In this document: positions 1-8,681 of the stretch, in pieces
How positions within the stretch are numbered: the stretch's first letter is position 1
Layout: every line of letters starts with the position of its first letter
Source: Bradyrhizobium sp. B097
GTDB taxonomy: Bacteria > Pseudomonadota > Alphaproteobacteria > Rhizobiales > Xanthobacteraceae
Reading direction: 5' to 3'
Assembly: GCF_038957035.1 (NCBI RefSeq)
Contig: NZ_CP152412.1
Location: forward strand, 744,001 to 808,000
DNA length: 64,000 nt
Notes under the pieces: generated by a model
The model's input: only the letters and a program-made list of their open reading frames with translations
Told to the model about the DNA's origin: nothing
The model's database searches: none
Translations under genes and position numbers: made by a program

Positions 1-147
1 AGGACGAATCAGTCCGGCGATCGTATTGATCAGCGACGTCTTGCCGGAGCCGGACGCGCCGAACAGGCCGGTGACGCGGCCCTCGCTGGTGAACGATGCC
101 GCCAGCGAGAACTCTCCGAGCTGCTTGGTGATGTCGACGCGCAGCAT
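1..147 (-). CDS. modC: Molybdate ABC transporter ATP-binding protein ModC (5' part only)
   Basis: This is the N-terminal 49 codons of an ABC ATPase; the rest lies beyond the left edge. The Walker A motif GASGSGKTS is visible at about residues 30-38, preceded by the short beta-strand region typical of ModC ([19 protein letters not shown]). In the family it hydrolyses ATP at the inner membrane to power molybdate import. It starts 2 bp after the modB stop codon, so the two are translationally close and almost certainly co-transcribed. The assignment as ModC rather than another importer ATPase rests on the neighbouring modB and modA. Confidence 0.85.
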   Translation of the reverse strand, partial: MLRVDITKQLGEFSLAASFTSEGRVTGLFGASGSGKTSLINTIAGLIRP

Positions 148-149
148 CG

Positions 150-845
150 CTATTGTCCGTGCAGGCGTGCGGTGGCGCGGCGCGCGAACACTTCGGCTGC
201 GACCAGCGCGCCAACCGCAAGCACGATCGAGATGATCACGAGCCGCGCCGCGGCAGTGTCGCCGTCAGGCGTCTGGATCAGCGAATAGATCGCCGATGAA
301 ATGGTCTGGGTCTCGCCGGGGATGTTGGAGACGAAGGTGATGGTCGCGCCGAACTCGCCGATCGCCTTGGCAAAGCCGAGCACCATGCCGGCCAGCACGC
401 CCGGCAGCGCGAGCGGCAGCGTCACCGTTGCGAACACCCGCCAGGGCGCGGCGCCGAGCGTCTCGGCGGCCTGCTCGAGGCGGCGGTCGACCGCCTCGAT
501 CGAGAGCCGGATCGGGCGCACCAGAAGCGGAAACGACATCACGCCGCAGGCGAGCGCAGCACCGGTCCAGCGGAACGCGAACACGATGCCGAGATGATCG
601 GCCAGCCAGCCGCCGACCAGTCCGCGTTTGCCGAAGGTCAGCAGCAGCAGATAGCCGGTGACGACGGGCGGCAGCACCAGCGGCAGATGCACGGCCGCAT
701 CAAGCAGCGACTTGCCCCAGAAATCGCGCCGCGCCAGCAGCCAGGCGAGCGCGATACCGAACGGGGTCGCCACCAGCGTTGCGATGACGGCGACCCGCAG
801 CGACAGCAGGATCGCCGTCCATTCGGTCGGCGAAATCTCAAACAC
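150..845 (-). CDS. modB: Molybdate ABC transporter permease ModB
   Basis: A 231-aa inner-membrane permease with about five hydrophobic segments. The cytoplasmic EAA-type loop is visible in the second half ([20 protein letters not shown] followed by [25 protein letters not shown]), where it contacts ModC. Length and order match ModB, which forms the dimeric membrane channel for molybdate. It sits between modA and modC on the minus strand. The gap to modA (163 bp) is unusually long for a mod operon and holds two strong inverted repeats, so expression may be uncoupled from modA. Confidence 0.92.
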   Translation of the reverse strand: MFEISPTEWTAILLSLRVAVIATLVATPFGIALAWLLARRDFWGKSLLDAAVHLPLVLPPVVTGYLLLLTFGKRGLVGGWLADHLGIVFAFRWTGAALACGVMSFPLLVRPIRLSIEAVDRRLEQAAETLGAAPWRVFATVTLPLALPGVLAGMVLGFAKAIGEFGATITFVSNIPGETQTISSAIYSLIQTPDGDTAAARLVIISIVLAVGALVAAEVFARRATARLHGQ

Positions 846-856
846 TAGCGCATATT

Positions 857-902
857 CCCGAAGTTCGTATGCAAGTGCGGCTCCTCAGTTGCGAACTTCG
901 GG
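857..902. repeat. Inverted repeat between modA and modB (11-bp arms)
   Basis: The arms CCCGAAGTTCG (857-867) and CGAACTTCGGG (892-902) are perfect complements with 24 nt between them. It lies in the spacer of a co-oriented operon and could form a hairpin in the modA-modB transcript. The right arm runs into GGGACAGACACC, a phrase common in palindromic intergenic repeats. Function is not evident from sequence alone. Confidence 0.8.
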
Positions 903-942
903 GACAGACACCAGTAAGAGTCAATAGGCCAGTGCCACTGGT

Positions 943-996
943 CGATTTGACGTTCCTCACGGTGCGCGCGGCAATCACTGAAGGAACGTCAAATCG
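943..996. repeat. Inverted repeat between modA and modB (15-bp arms)
   Basis: The arms CGATTTGACGTTCCT (943-957) and AGGAACGTCAAATCG (982-996) are perfect complements separated by 24 nt, the same loop length as the unrelated repeat 40 bp away. It starts 12 bp beyond the modA stop codon, where an mRNA-stabilising or attenuating hairpin would be expected. There is no following T-run in the direction of transcription, so it is not a classic terminator. Confidence 0.8.
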
Positions 997-1008
997 GCGG
1001 CGCTGGGC

Positions 1009-1809
1009 TCAGGTCGTCGGGCTGATCAGGAACTTGAAGCCGTACCTCTCGAGGATCGTCTTCGCCGCGGACGAGCGCAGGAAGGCAAGATAGTCAGCGG
1101 TCTCGGGCTTGGCGGTCGTGGTCGCCGCGACCGGATAGATGATCGCGGGATGGGTGTCGGCCGGGAACGTGCCGATGATCTTGACGCCGGGCTCGACCTT
1201 GGCGTCGGTCGAATAGACGATGCCGAGCACGGCTTCGCCGCGCGCCACCAGCGTCAATGCCGCGCGCACGCTCTCGGCCATCGCGAATTTCGGCTCCGCC
1301 GCCTGCCAGGCGCCGAGCTTCTCGAGCGCGGCCTTGGCGTATTTGCCGACCGGCACCGCCTTGACGTCGCCGGTGGCGATCTTGCCGTCGCCGGCGAGCT
1401 TGGCGAGATCGAAGCCGGGTCCGATGCTGACATTGCCGATCATGGAATCCTTCGGCGCGATCAGCACGATCGAATTGCCGAGCAGGTTCACCCGGGTCGG
1501 CTCATTGATGTTCTTCTGCTTGATCGCATAGTCCATCCAGTCGATGTCGGCGGAGACGAACACGTCGGCCGGCGCGCCCTGTTCGATCTGCTTTGCCAAT
1601 GCCGAGCTCGCGGCGTAGCTGGCGCTGATCTTGACGCCGGTCTTGGCGGTATAGGCCGCATCGATCTCATCGAGTGCGTTCTTCATCGAGGCGGCGGCAA
1701 AGACGGTGAGCGTCTTGTCTTCGGCGCTCGCGGGCGAATGGATCGCGCCGAGCAGGATGACGAAGGCAGTGAAAAGTCCGGCAAGCCTTGAAATCGAAAG
1801 TCGTGACAT
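1009..1809 (-). CDS. modA: Molybdate-binding periplasmic protein ModA
   Basis: A 266-aa exported solute-binding protein. The N-terminus MSRLSISRLAGLF followed by a hydrophobic stretch and SPASAED is a Sec signal peptide. The mature start TLTVFAAASMKNALDEI carries the AAAS/K segment typical of ModA oxyanion binding. The ATG at 1809 was chosen over upstream starts because it gives the signal peptide directly and is preceded by GGAG; upstream in-frame codons encode no recognisable sequence. It delivers molybdate (or tungstate) to ModBC. Upstream DNA contains a hairpin and a repeated 11-mer that may be regulatory; no obvious ModE box was seen. Confidence 0.93.
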   Translation of the reverse strand: MSRLSISRLAGLFTAFVILLGAIHSPASAEDKTLTVFAAASMKNALDEIDAAYTAKTGVKISASYAASSALAKQIEQGAPADVFVSADIDWMDYAIKQKNINEPTRVNLLGNSIVLIAPKDSMIGNVSIGPGFDLAKLAGDGKIATGDVKAVPVGKYAKAALEKLGAWQAAEPKFAMAESVRAALTLVARGEAVLGIVYSTDAKVEPGVKIIGTFPADTHPAIIYPVAATTTAKPETADYLAFLRSSAAKTILERYGFKFLISPTT

Positions 1810-1906
1810 GGAAAGCGCTCCGTGCGAGCTCGCGCACGGACAGGCGCGCGCAAACCAGGCGTTGGGTGGGTTCTGGGCGCGACGGACGGAAGCGCTGTTC
1901 CGCTGG

Positions 1907-1971
1907 TCCCCGAAGGACTTACGGTCCTCGGGGATATCGCAGTGCAAACATAGCAGGCTGGGACTTACGGT
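1907..1971 (-). promoter_or_regulatory. Upstream region of modA: hairpin plus repeated 11-mer
   Basis: On the + strand GGACTTACGGT occurs at 1915-1925 and again at 1961-1971, 46 bp apart, i.e. ACCGTAAGTCC twice in the direction of modA. The first copy forms the core of a hairpin at 1907-1934 (stem TCCCCGA / TCGGGGA plus GGAC / GTCC with one bulged base). It lies about 100 nt before the modA start. It may be a leader structure or an operator; it is not the canonical ModE dyad. Confidence 0.4.
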
Positions 1972-2000
1972 AAAGGCGACCGTTTGTCTAACCGGTCGTG

Positions 2001-2510
2001 CTATTCGTCCGACGGCTGGATCGCAATCGACAGCGAGTTCTCTTTTGAGCCGCTGACCTGCAGCACGAAGGGGCTGGCAGTGAGGTCATATTTCATGGTC
2101 TTGCGGATACCGTCGCAATCGGTCGCGCCGCTGAAGGCCTTCGGCTTCAGGAAATGCCCGTCCTGCACCAGGTCGACCCAGGCCCCGGCCGACAGGCTGA
2201 CGGTATAGAGCCCGGCCTTCGGTGCGGCCTTGAAGCTGGTGAAGCCGGCGAAGGTGCCGTCCTTCGGTGCGCGCTCCGGCGGGCTCGGCAGTTTGGCATC
2301 GGCCGGTGCGACCAATGCAAGTGTGATGACGGTCGGCGGCAGTGCGGCCTGTTCGCTGCCCGAGGCGAGCTTGGCGCGATCAGGCGCGGTGAGCGCGGCG
2401 CGTGCGCGGTCGATCGACCATTTGAACTTGTCGCAGCCGCTCGGCTCTTCCGCCGCGAAGGCGGGAACTGAGGCAAGCAGGAGCGATGCGGCGAGGAGCG
2501 ATTTGCGCAT
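2001..2510 (-). CDS. Exported protein of unknown function
   Basis: A 169-aa protein with a clear Sec signal peptide (MRKSLLAASLLLASVPAFAAEE). The mature part has a Cys near the start (SGCDKFKW) and a second at about residue 130 (ATDCDG), which could pair in the periplasm, and a predicted beta-rich body (AGLYTVSLSAGAWVDLVQDG). I do not recognise the family. It is co-oriented with modA upstream of it on the map but separated by 190 bp and is probably independently expressed. Periplasmic location is inferred from the signal peptide only. Confidence 0.7.
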   Translation of the reverse strand: MRKSLLAASLLLASVPAFAAEEPSGCDKFKWSIDRARAALTAPDRAKLASGSEQAALPPTVITLALVAPADAKLPSPPERAPKDGTFAGFTSFKAAPKAGLYTVSLSAGAWVDLVQDGHFLKPKAFSGATDCDGIRKTMKYDLTASPFVLQVSGSKENSLSIAIQPSDE

Positions 2511-2658
2511 GACTGGTCCAATGCAATTGTGACGGATGAAAGAGATCAGCGGCCCCGATCCATCGCTCGAACACGCTTACGGCGCGACGACACGCGAACA
2601 TAACGCAGTTCGAGCCGGCCGGAAAAGCCGCCTGACAAAGATGTTATTGCTTTGAATA

Positions 2659-3615
2659 TTACTGCTTGGCGTCGGCTGCGTTCAGCACCGTCTTGCAGGC
2701 CGCCGGCATCTGCGCCAGCGTCATAGGCGGACGCGGTTTCGGCGGTTTCGGCGGAGGCTTCGGATGCAGCACCGAATCCTTGAACCAGAAGGCGAGATCG
2801 GACGGCTTGCAGCCTTCGCCCTCCGATTGCGCCTTCTGCCCCTCGCATGCCGGGCTGCCGGACGGACACCGCATGCGGATGTGGAAGTGGTAGTCGTGGC
2901 CCCACCACGGCCGGATCTTCGACAGCCAGCCGCGGTTGCCCTTGGCCTCGCGGCATAGCGCCTTCTTGATCGCGGGATTGACGAAGATGCGCTGCACCGC
3001 AGGCTCGCGCGCCGCGTCGCGGAGGACCAGCACATGAGCCGGCGTGAACACGCGCGGATCGATATCGAGCCGGTCGTCGCGCACCATCATCACCGCCGAC
3101 ATCTCCTCGCGGTCCTCGCGCGACAATTTGCGATCGGGCATCGGCGTCAGCCAGATATCGGCGTCGAGCCCGATCTGGTGGCTGGCATGACCTGACAGCG
3201 CGGGACCGCCGCGCGGCTGGCCGATGTCACCGACCAGGATGCCGGGCCAGCCGGCGTCCTTGTGCGCGTTGGCTGCAAGCCGCTTCAGGAGCGCGATCAT
3301 GTTGGGGTGACCCCAATAGCGGTTGCGCGACAGGCGCATCACCTGCCAGGTGTCGCCGTTCAGCGGCATCTGCGCGGCGCCGGCGAGACAGCCCTTGGTG
3401 TAGCCGCCGATCGATTGGGTCGGCATCGCTGCCGGCAGCACCTTGCGCGCGAACAGCTGCTTCGCCCCGATTGTTGGATCGCTGGGGTTAGCGAGCGGCG
3501 GCAATGGCTGCGGATTGAGCGAGCCCTTGTCCTGCGCACGCGCGGAGATGCTGCAGGCAAGGAGGGTCGAGATCAGGAGCGGGATCAGACGCAGGCGGGG
3601 TGTCATTCGGATCAC
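2659..3615 (-). CDS. mepA: Penicillin-insensitive murein endopeptidase MepA
   Basis: A 318-aa periplasmic LAS-type zinc metallopeptidase that cuts D-Ala-mDAP cross-links in peptidoglycan. The signal peptide is MIRMTPRLRLIPLLISTLLA, ending near SARAQD; an alternative start is the ATG at codon 4. The zinc-binding signature SGHASHQIGLDADIW lies mid-protein and the second motif WGHDYHFHIRMRC towards the C-terminus, both intact. Conserved Cys residues (GCLAGAAQ, LCREAKG, MRCP, EGCKP) match MepA disulphides. The C-terminal tail is Pro/Lys-rich. It neighbours an L,D-transpeptidase on the opposite strand, giving a small cell-wall-modifying pair. Confidence 0.93.
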   Translation of the reverse strand: MIRMTPRLRLIPLLISTLLACSISARAQDKGSLNPQPLPPLANPSDPTIGAKQLFARKVLPAAMPTQSIGGYTKGCLAGAAQMPLNGDTWQVMRLSRNRYWGHPNMIALLKRLAANAHKDAGWPGILVGDIGQPRGGPALSGHASHQIGLDADIWLTPMPDRKLSREDREEMSAVMMVRDDRLDIDPRVFTPAHVLVLRDAAREPAVQRIFVNPAIKKALCREAKGNRGWLSKIRPWWGHDYHFHIRMRCPSGSPACEGQKAQSEGEGCKPSDLAFWFKDSVLHPKPPPKPPKPRPPMTLAQMPAACKTVLNAADAKQ

Positions 3616-3801
3616 TCTGTCTGCGCAAGGCTAACATGGATTCGAAGCAGGCCAACCGCGCTTTCATCCCATTTGCTTGATCGCCCACAAGGCGGATTAA
3701 GATGACCCGCGGCTTCCCGGCTCGCATGTGATCCACGACACTTTACAAGTACGCGTTGCAGGCGACATCATGCGCGCAATAATTTTCAGGCAGGCGTTGT
3801 T

Positions 3802-4239
3802 ATGACAAGCGTATGTTGCGTACGGCTGGCGTTTGTCGCCGCGATTGCCGCGTCGACATTGGCGCTCTCTCCGGCGAAAGCCGACATCGTCGTTCACATC
3901 GATAAATCGTCGCAGCGCATGGCGGTCAGCGTCGACGGCGCGACGCGCTACAATTGGCCGGTGTCGACCGGGCGGCGCGGCTACGGCACGCCGAACGGCG
4001 TGTTCCGTCCGCAGATGCTGGCGCGCCGCTGGTACTCGCGGAAATACTACAACTCGCCGATGCCCTACGCGATCTTCTTCCACGGCGGCTTCGCCATCCA
4101 CGGCACCTACGAACTCACGCGTCTCGGTGGACCGGCCTCGCATGGTTGCGTGCGCCTGCATCCCTCGCACGCCGCACAGCTCTATGGGCTGGTCGAGCGC
4201 AATGGCCGCGGCGGCACGCGGATCGAGATCACCAACTAA
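3802..4239 (+). CDS. L,D-transpeptidase (YkuD family)
   Basis: A 145-aa exported enzyme with signal peptide to about residue 27 (SPAKADI). The YkuD catalytic signature is complete: His100 in AIHGTYEL and SHGCVRLH with His114 and catalytic Cys116. Family members form 3-3 peptidoglycan cross-links or attach proteins to murein in the periplasm. It is a minimal version, consisting only of the catalytic domain with no LysM or SH3 module. Upstream 186 bp separate it from divergent mepA, so a shared regulatory region is possible. Confidence 0.9.
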   Translation: MTSVCCVRLAFVAAIAASTLALSPAKADIVVHIDKSSQRMAVSVDGATRYNWPVSTGRRGYGTPNGVFRPQMLARRWYSRKYYNSPMPYAIFFHGGFAIHGTYELTRLGGPASHGCVRLHPSHAAQLYGLVERNGRGGTRIEITN

Positions 4240-4580
4240 ACCAGCTCCACAGGACGGTGTGAATCCGGTCGCGCCTTTACCTCGTGATAACCCTGTCACA
4301 CGCTGGCAAACATTGATGCGCGTGCAGCGTTTTCGGCGCATTCACTGTGCAGGCGGACGCTGGTTTACCCTTCCTTCACCACGCTCCGGCGCTTCCACGC
4401 TGCAAATCTGCGCGCAGTGACGCTTGCGCAGCACCAGCTACTCGCATCCGGCGCGAGCTCGCCCGCAAAGCAGGCAGGTCCGGCTTTCTCAGGCAGCGCA
4501 GCTATTCGCCGAGAGATACCAATTTTTCAGACACTTATCGCAGAAATGTCGCCGAACTGGAATGCGCGTGGGGCGTGCCG
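4240..4580. other. 341-bp gap between L,D-transpeptidase and GGDEF/EAL gene
   Basis: No convincing coding sequence, repeat or terminator is seen here. An in-frame extension of the downstream gene exists from 4347, but its translation (rich in Arg, Ala, Ser, with no domain) does not look coding. The segment probably holds the promoter and leader of the downstream signalling gene. Confidence 0.5.
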
Positions 4581-6773
4581 ATGATGCGGCCGAAAAAGAT
4601 CAAGAAACCGAAGCAGGCCAAACTGTCCGGTCCTCAGGGCCGCCGGCCCAGACCGATGCCGAAGTTGTCCGGCAGTTCGCGCCGCACCGCCGTCGAGATC
4701 GGCGAACTGGTGCGCCAGCGCGCGCAGGCCGATGCCGCGATCGCCGAGGCCCGCAAGTCCAATGCGCGGCTGCGTGAGGCGATCGACATCCTGCCGCAAG
4801 GCATCGTGTTCCTGGACCCCGAAGGCCGCTACACCCTCTGGAACAAGAAATACTCGGAAATCTACAAGCGCAGTTCCGACCTGTTCGAGCAAGGTGCGCG
4901 CCTGGAAGACACCATCCGCGTCGGCGTCGCGCGCGGCGACTATCCCGAGGCCGCCGGGCGCGAGGAAGAGTGGATCGCCGAACGGCTCGACAGGATGTAC
5001 CGGCCGGGCGAGCGGCACGAGCAGGTGCTGGCCGATGGCCGCGTGGTCCTGATCGAGGAGCGGTTGACCGCGGACGGCGGCATCGTCGGCTTGCGCGTCG
5101 ACATCACCGAACTGAAACAGCGCGAGGCCTCGTTCCGCCTGCTGTTCGACGGCAATCCGGTGCCGATGATCCTGTGCGCGCTCGACGGAGAGAAGATTCT
5201 GGCGGTCAATGACGCCGCGATCGCGCACTATGGCTATGTTCGCGCCGAATTCGAGAAGATGACGATCAAGAGCCTGCAGGCGTTCGATGCCGAGCTGCCC
5301 TGGGCCGCAGGCCGCAGCAGCGACGAGCAGGCGGCGCGGACCTGGAAGCATGTGCGCGCGGACGGCACGCTGATCGACCTTGCGATCTATTCGCGGCAAT
5401 TGATGCATGGCGACCAGCCGGCGATGCTGCTCGCGCTGATGGACATCACTGAGCGCAAGCGCGCCGAGGCGCGGCTGGCCTTCATGGCCCAGCACGACAG
5501 CCTGACCGGCCTGCCGAACCGCAATCTGCTGCGCCAGCAGATGGAAGACATGCTGCAGCACACCCGCCGCTCCACCGACAAGGTCGCGGTGCTGATGCTC
5601 GGGCTCGACAATTTCAAGGCGGTCAACGACACGCTCGGCCACGGCATCGGCGACAAGCTGTTGCGCGGGGTCGCCAAGCGCCTGCGCTCGACGCTGCGCG
5701 AGGAAGACGCGCTGGCCCGGCTCAACTCCGATGAATTCACCATCGTGCAGGGCGGCGTGATGCGGCCCGAGGACGCGGTGCTGCTGGCGCGGCGGATCCT
5801 GGATGCGATCGGCGAGCCCTATCTGCTCGATGGCCATTCGGTGGTAGTCGGCGCCAGCATCGGGATCGCGATGTCGCCCGGCGACGGCGAGGATTCCGAG
5901 AAGCTGCTAAAGAGCGCCGACATGGCGCTATCGCGCGCCAAGAGCGAATTCCGCGGCACCTTCTCGTTCTTCGAGGCCGAGATGGATGCGCGTGCGCAGA
6001 GCCGCCGCAAGATCGAGATCGATCTGCGCGATGCGATCCAGAATGAAGGCCTGCGGCCGTACTACCAGCCGCTGGTCGATCTCACCAGCGGACGGATCAC
6101 CGGCTTCGAGGCCTTGGTGCGCTGGCCGCATCCGGAGCGCGGCATGATCTCACCCGGCGAGTTCATCCCGGTGGCCGAGGAGACCGGCCTGATCAATCCG
6201 CTGGGCGCGCTAATGCTGCATCGCGCCTGCAGGGACGCGGCGCAATGGCCCGACGACGTCCGCGTCGCGGTCAATCTGTCGCCGCTGCAATTCCGCACCG
6301 GCAATCTGCTGGCGCTGATCACCGACGCGCTGCGGCAATCCGGCCTGCCGGCGCGACGGCTCGAGCTCGAAATCACCGAGACGCTGCTGCTCGAGAAGAG
6401 CAGCCAGGTGCTGGCGACGCTGCATGCGCTGCGTGCGCTCGGGGTGCGGATGTCGATGGACGATTTCGGTACCGGCTATTCGAGCCTGAGCTATCTGCGC
6501 AGCTTTCCGTTCGACAAGATCAAGATCGACCAGTCGTTCGTGCGCGACCTCGGCGCGAACCCGGACGCGCAGGCGATCGTGCGTTCGATCGTCAGCCTCG
6601 GCGTCGGGCTCGGCGTCACCATCACCGCCGAGGGCGTCGAGACCGAGGCGGAGCTGAGCTGCCTGCGCGCCGAGGGCTGCCACGAGGGCCAGGGCTTTCT
6701 GTTCAGCCGCGCGCGGCCGAACACCGAGGTCGTCAGCCTGCTGAAGGCGCAGCGCGTCGCCACGGCGGCGTAG
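4581..6773 (+). CDS. PAS-PAS-GGDEF-EAL cyclic-di-GMP signalling protein
   Basis: A 730-aa cytoplasmic protein. Two PAS domains (about residues 45-160 and 180-290; IDILPQGIVFLDPEGRYTLW and LFDGNPVPMILCALDG) precede a GGDEF domain (about 300-460) and an EAL domain (about 475-725). The GGDEF signature is degenerate, reading LNSDEF at 381-386, so diguanylate cyclase activity is doubtful. The EAL site is intact: EAL at 510-512, AVNLSPLQF, LEITET, DDFGTGYSS, KIKIDQSFV and ITAEGVET. The expected role is c-di-GMP hydrolysis with the GGDEF as a GTP sensor or scaffold. There are no membrane segments. The start at 4581 (or 4584) was preferred because upstream codons look non-coding. It appears monocistronic. 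Confidence 0.9.
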   Translation: MMRPKKIKKPKQAKLSGPQGRRPRPMPKLSGSSRRTAVEIGELVRQRAQADAAIAEARKSNARLREAIDILPQGIVFLDPEGRYTLWNKKYSEIYKRSSDLFEQGARLEDTIRVGVARGDYPEAAGREEEWIAERLDRMYRPGERHEQVLADGRVVLIEERLTADGGIVGLRVDITELKQREASFRLLFDGNPVPMILCALDGEKILAVNDAAIAHYGYVRAEFEKMTIKSLQAFDAELPWAAGRSSDEQAARTWKHVRADGTLIDLAIYSRQLMHGDQPAMLLALMDITERKRAEARLAFMAQHDSLTGLPNRNLLRQQMEDMLQHTRRSTDKVAVLMLGLDNFKAVNDTLGHGIGDKLLRGVAKRLRSTLREEDALARLNSDEFTIVQGGVMRPEDAVLLARRILDAIGEPYLLDGHSVVVGASIGIAMSPGDGEDSEKLLKSADMALSRAKSEFRGTFSFFEAEMDARAQSRRKIEIDLRDAIQNEGLRPYYQPLVDLTSGRITGFEALVRWPHPERGMISPGEFIPVAEETGLINPLGALMLHRACRDAAQWPDDVRVAVNLSPLQFRTGNLLALITDALRQSGLPARRLELEITETLLLEKSSQVLATLHALRALGVRMSMDDFGTGYSSLSYLRSFPFDKIKIDQSFVRDLGANPDAQAIVRSIVSLGVGLGVTITAEGVETEAELSCLRAEGCHEGQGFLFSRARPNTEVVSLLKAQRVATAA

Positions 6774-6790
6774 CAAAGCCGCCTTCACCG

Positions 6791-6860
6791 CGTTATTGCG
6801 AGCCATCCGGTCGGCGCGAAGCGCCGCCGGATGACAGGCTCCGCGAAGCAATCCATCCGG
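6791..6860. repeat. Palindromic intergenic repeat, TTGCGAG/GAAGCAATCCAT family (divergent copy)
   Basis: CGTTATTGCGAG at the left and GCGAAGCAATCCATCC at the right recall the elements at 8641-8676 and 34382-34468, which pair ATTGCGAG with GAAGCAATCCAT. This copy holds an internal hairpin (CGGCGCGAAGCGCCG). It lies 3' of the GGDEF/EAL gene. Confidence 0.55.
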
Positions 6861-7017
6861 GGCGTGTACCCATGAAGCCGGTACGCGCGTGCGCGGGAAT
6901 AGCGAGGTCCTGGTTGCCCTCAAAAACAGACATCGACGATGCCTAAGTGAATGTCCGCAAGCGGCCACAAGCTGACATTAGCCAAGCCGACCAACCATAT
7001 GCCGTATTCGCAGCCCG

Positions 7018-7425
7018 TCACGCTGTAGCCGCCTCTGGCCACTCCGCTACTATCTGCTTCGGGTTAAACCAGTCAGCCGCTTCCGAGCGCCAAATGTGGC
7101 CGACAAAGGTGGGATTGCAGATCGGTGTGTTCAGCGTGCCGAGGCGGATGCGCACCGCTGCGTCCGGGTTGCCGAGGCGCTCGGCCGTCATTGCTGAGCC
7201 GCAAGTCCCGCAGAACCTCCGGACTTTGCCAGGCGACGATTCATAACTAATGAGGCGGTCCTCTCCCCGCAGCCAGCGGAAAGAATTGCGCGGCACGGAC
7301 ATGTTTGCGCCGAAGGCAGTGCCGCTCACTTTGCGACATGTGCGGCAATTGCAAAAGGCGATGGGCGCAGGGGATGCATCCGCCTCAAAGGCCACTGCAC
7401 CGCACGCACAGCTTCCACTTAGCAT
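7018..7425 (-). CDS. GFA-family zinc-binding protein
   Basis: A 135-aa protein of the GFA (glutathione-dependent formaldehyde-activating enzyme-like) family. The zinc ligand pattern is complete: CACG near the N-terminus, CNCRTCRK at about 25-32 and CGTCGSAM at about 73-80. Most family members have unknown substrates, so a formaldehyde role should not be assumed. The gene is divergent from the LysR regulator starting at 7584, with about 160 bp between them, an arrangement in which the regulator often controls its neighbour. No membrane segment or signal peptide is present. Confidence 0.85.
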   Translation of the reverse strand: MLSGSCACGAVAFEADASPAPIAFCNCRTCRKVSGTAFGANMSVPRNSFRWLRGEDRLISYESSPGKVRRFCGTCGSAMTAERLGNPDAAVRIRLGTLNTPICNPTFVGHIWRSEAADWFNPKQIVAEWPEAATA

Positions 7426-7583
7426 GTCGCTGCCTCCTTGTTGACGTGCATCTGACCGACGTTGCGCCGGTCAATCCCGGTTAGTCGTATCCGGTATGGA
7501 GCGTACCCAAAATCCGACGAATAGGAGGCCCGTGCCAGCCGCCATTGAGTATCGGTGTGAGGCTATTATAATACAAATCGCAT

Positions 7584-8507
7584 TTGGAAATAAGTGATAT
7601 CACCTTGACCAATATCAGAAGCATCGACCTGAACCTGCTTTCCGCTTTTGACGCGCTGTACGATGAGCGAAGCGTCACGCGCGCCGCGGAGCGGCTTTCG
7701 CTCACGCAGCCAACCGTATCCGGCATGCTCCTCCGATTGCGACAAATGTTTTCGGATCAGCTCTTTGTGCGCTCTTCACACGGGATTGTGGCGACCCCGC
7801 GTGCCGAAGCCATTGCCGGCCCCATCAAGGAGCTGCTCGAGAGAGCACACTTGCTCGTCAGCGCCACCACGTTCTCGCCCATGAAAGCCGAAGGCACGAT
7901 AAAGCTGATGGCAAGCGATTACATCCAGCACGCGGTCGTAGTGCCATTGATCGGCGCGTTGCGGCGACACGCACCAAAGCTCAAAGTGTTGGTTGCTCCG
8001 CGACAGGAGCTTGGAGTGACCGAGCGAATGGCGCGTAGCGAGATTGATCTCTACATCAGCTCGCGCGATGTGTCCGATCCGGACCTGCCGTCGATTCCGC
8101 TTTACCTTGACCGCTTTGTCTGCGTTGCGCGCAAGCGTCACCCATTCAACGGGCGCCGACTTTCACTCCGAGAACTATGCAAGTTCGATCATTTGCTTGT
8201 GCATCCTACAGGACGGAGCCTGCGGGGCCCCGCTGACGAAGTGCTGGCCGCGAGTGGCCATAAGCGTCGGGTCGCAGTCGCCGTACCGACCTTTCACATG
8301 CTTTTTGAACTGCTCGCCGCCGATGATTTTGTGGCCTTCGTCCCCGAGCGTGTCCTGCGCGGACGGCAGATTGACGTCAAGAAATTCGAGACAGGTCTGG
8401 ACATTCCACCGATCGAAGTCGTGGTTAGTTGGCATCCACGCGTTAGTGACGACGCGCGCCACGTCTGGCTTCGGCAAACGCTCGCCGCTGTAACGCAGCA
8501 GTCCTAA
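7584..8507 (+). CDS. LysR-family transcriptional regulator (NodD-like subgroup)
   Basis: A 307-aa regulator. The winged helix-turn-helix occupies residues 10-75 (LNLLSAFDALYDERSVTRAA, then LTQPTVSGMLLRLRQMF), with the substrate-binding effector domain from about 95 to the end. The pattern LFVRSSHGIVATPRAE and the effector segment resemble the NodD/PcpR subgroup. There is no ATG; the start is TTG at 7584, or possibly TTG at 7605 giving MTNIRSIDLNLL, which has a better-placed purine-rich leader. It is divergent from the GFA-family gene and may regulate it. The inducer is unknown. Confidence 0.88.
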   Translation: MEISDITLTNIRSIDLNLLSAFDALYDERSVTRAAERLSLTQPTVSGMLLRLRQMFSDQLFVRSSHGIVATPRAEAIAGPIKELLERAHLLVSATTFSPMKAEGTIKLMASDYIQHAVVVPLIGALRRHAPKLKVLVAPRQELGVTERMARSEIDLYISSRDVSDPDLPSIPLYLDRFVCVARKRHPFNGRRLSLRELCKFDHLLVHPTGRSLRGPADEVLAASGHKRRVAVAVPTFHMLFELLAADDFVAFVPERVLRGRQIDVKKFETGLDIPPIEVVVSWHPRVSDDARHVWLRQTLAAVTQQS

Positions 8508-8640
8508 AAATTCGGCCGGAGCAATGTCGGCTTCGGGTCACAAGGCGACATCCCCGCGGTCTAGACCGCGTGTCCGCTTACCCCTCGAAAGAGGACATCC
8601 CGCATTTATGAATACGCGCCCCAGCCTCACGCGCAGCTAG

Positions 8641-8676
8641 ATGGATTGCTTCGTCGCTTCGCTCCTCGCAATGACG
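8641..8676. repeat. Intergenic repeat ATGGATTGCTTCGTCGCTTCG family
   Basis: This single-arm copy reads ATGGATTGCTTCG ... CTCCTCGCAATGACG. The same phrase, with its inverted partner, occurs at 34382-34468, and a divergent copy at 6791-6860. It lies just beyond the 3' end of the DUF1801 gene. Confidence 0.65.
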
Positions 8677-8681
8677 TGGAG

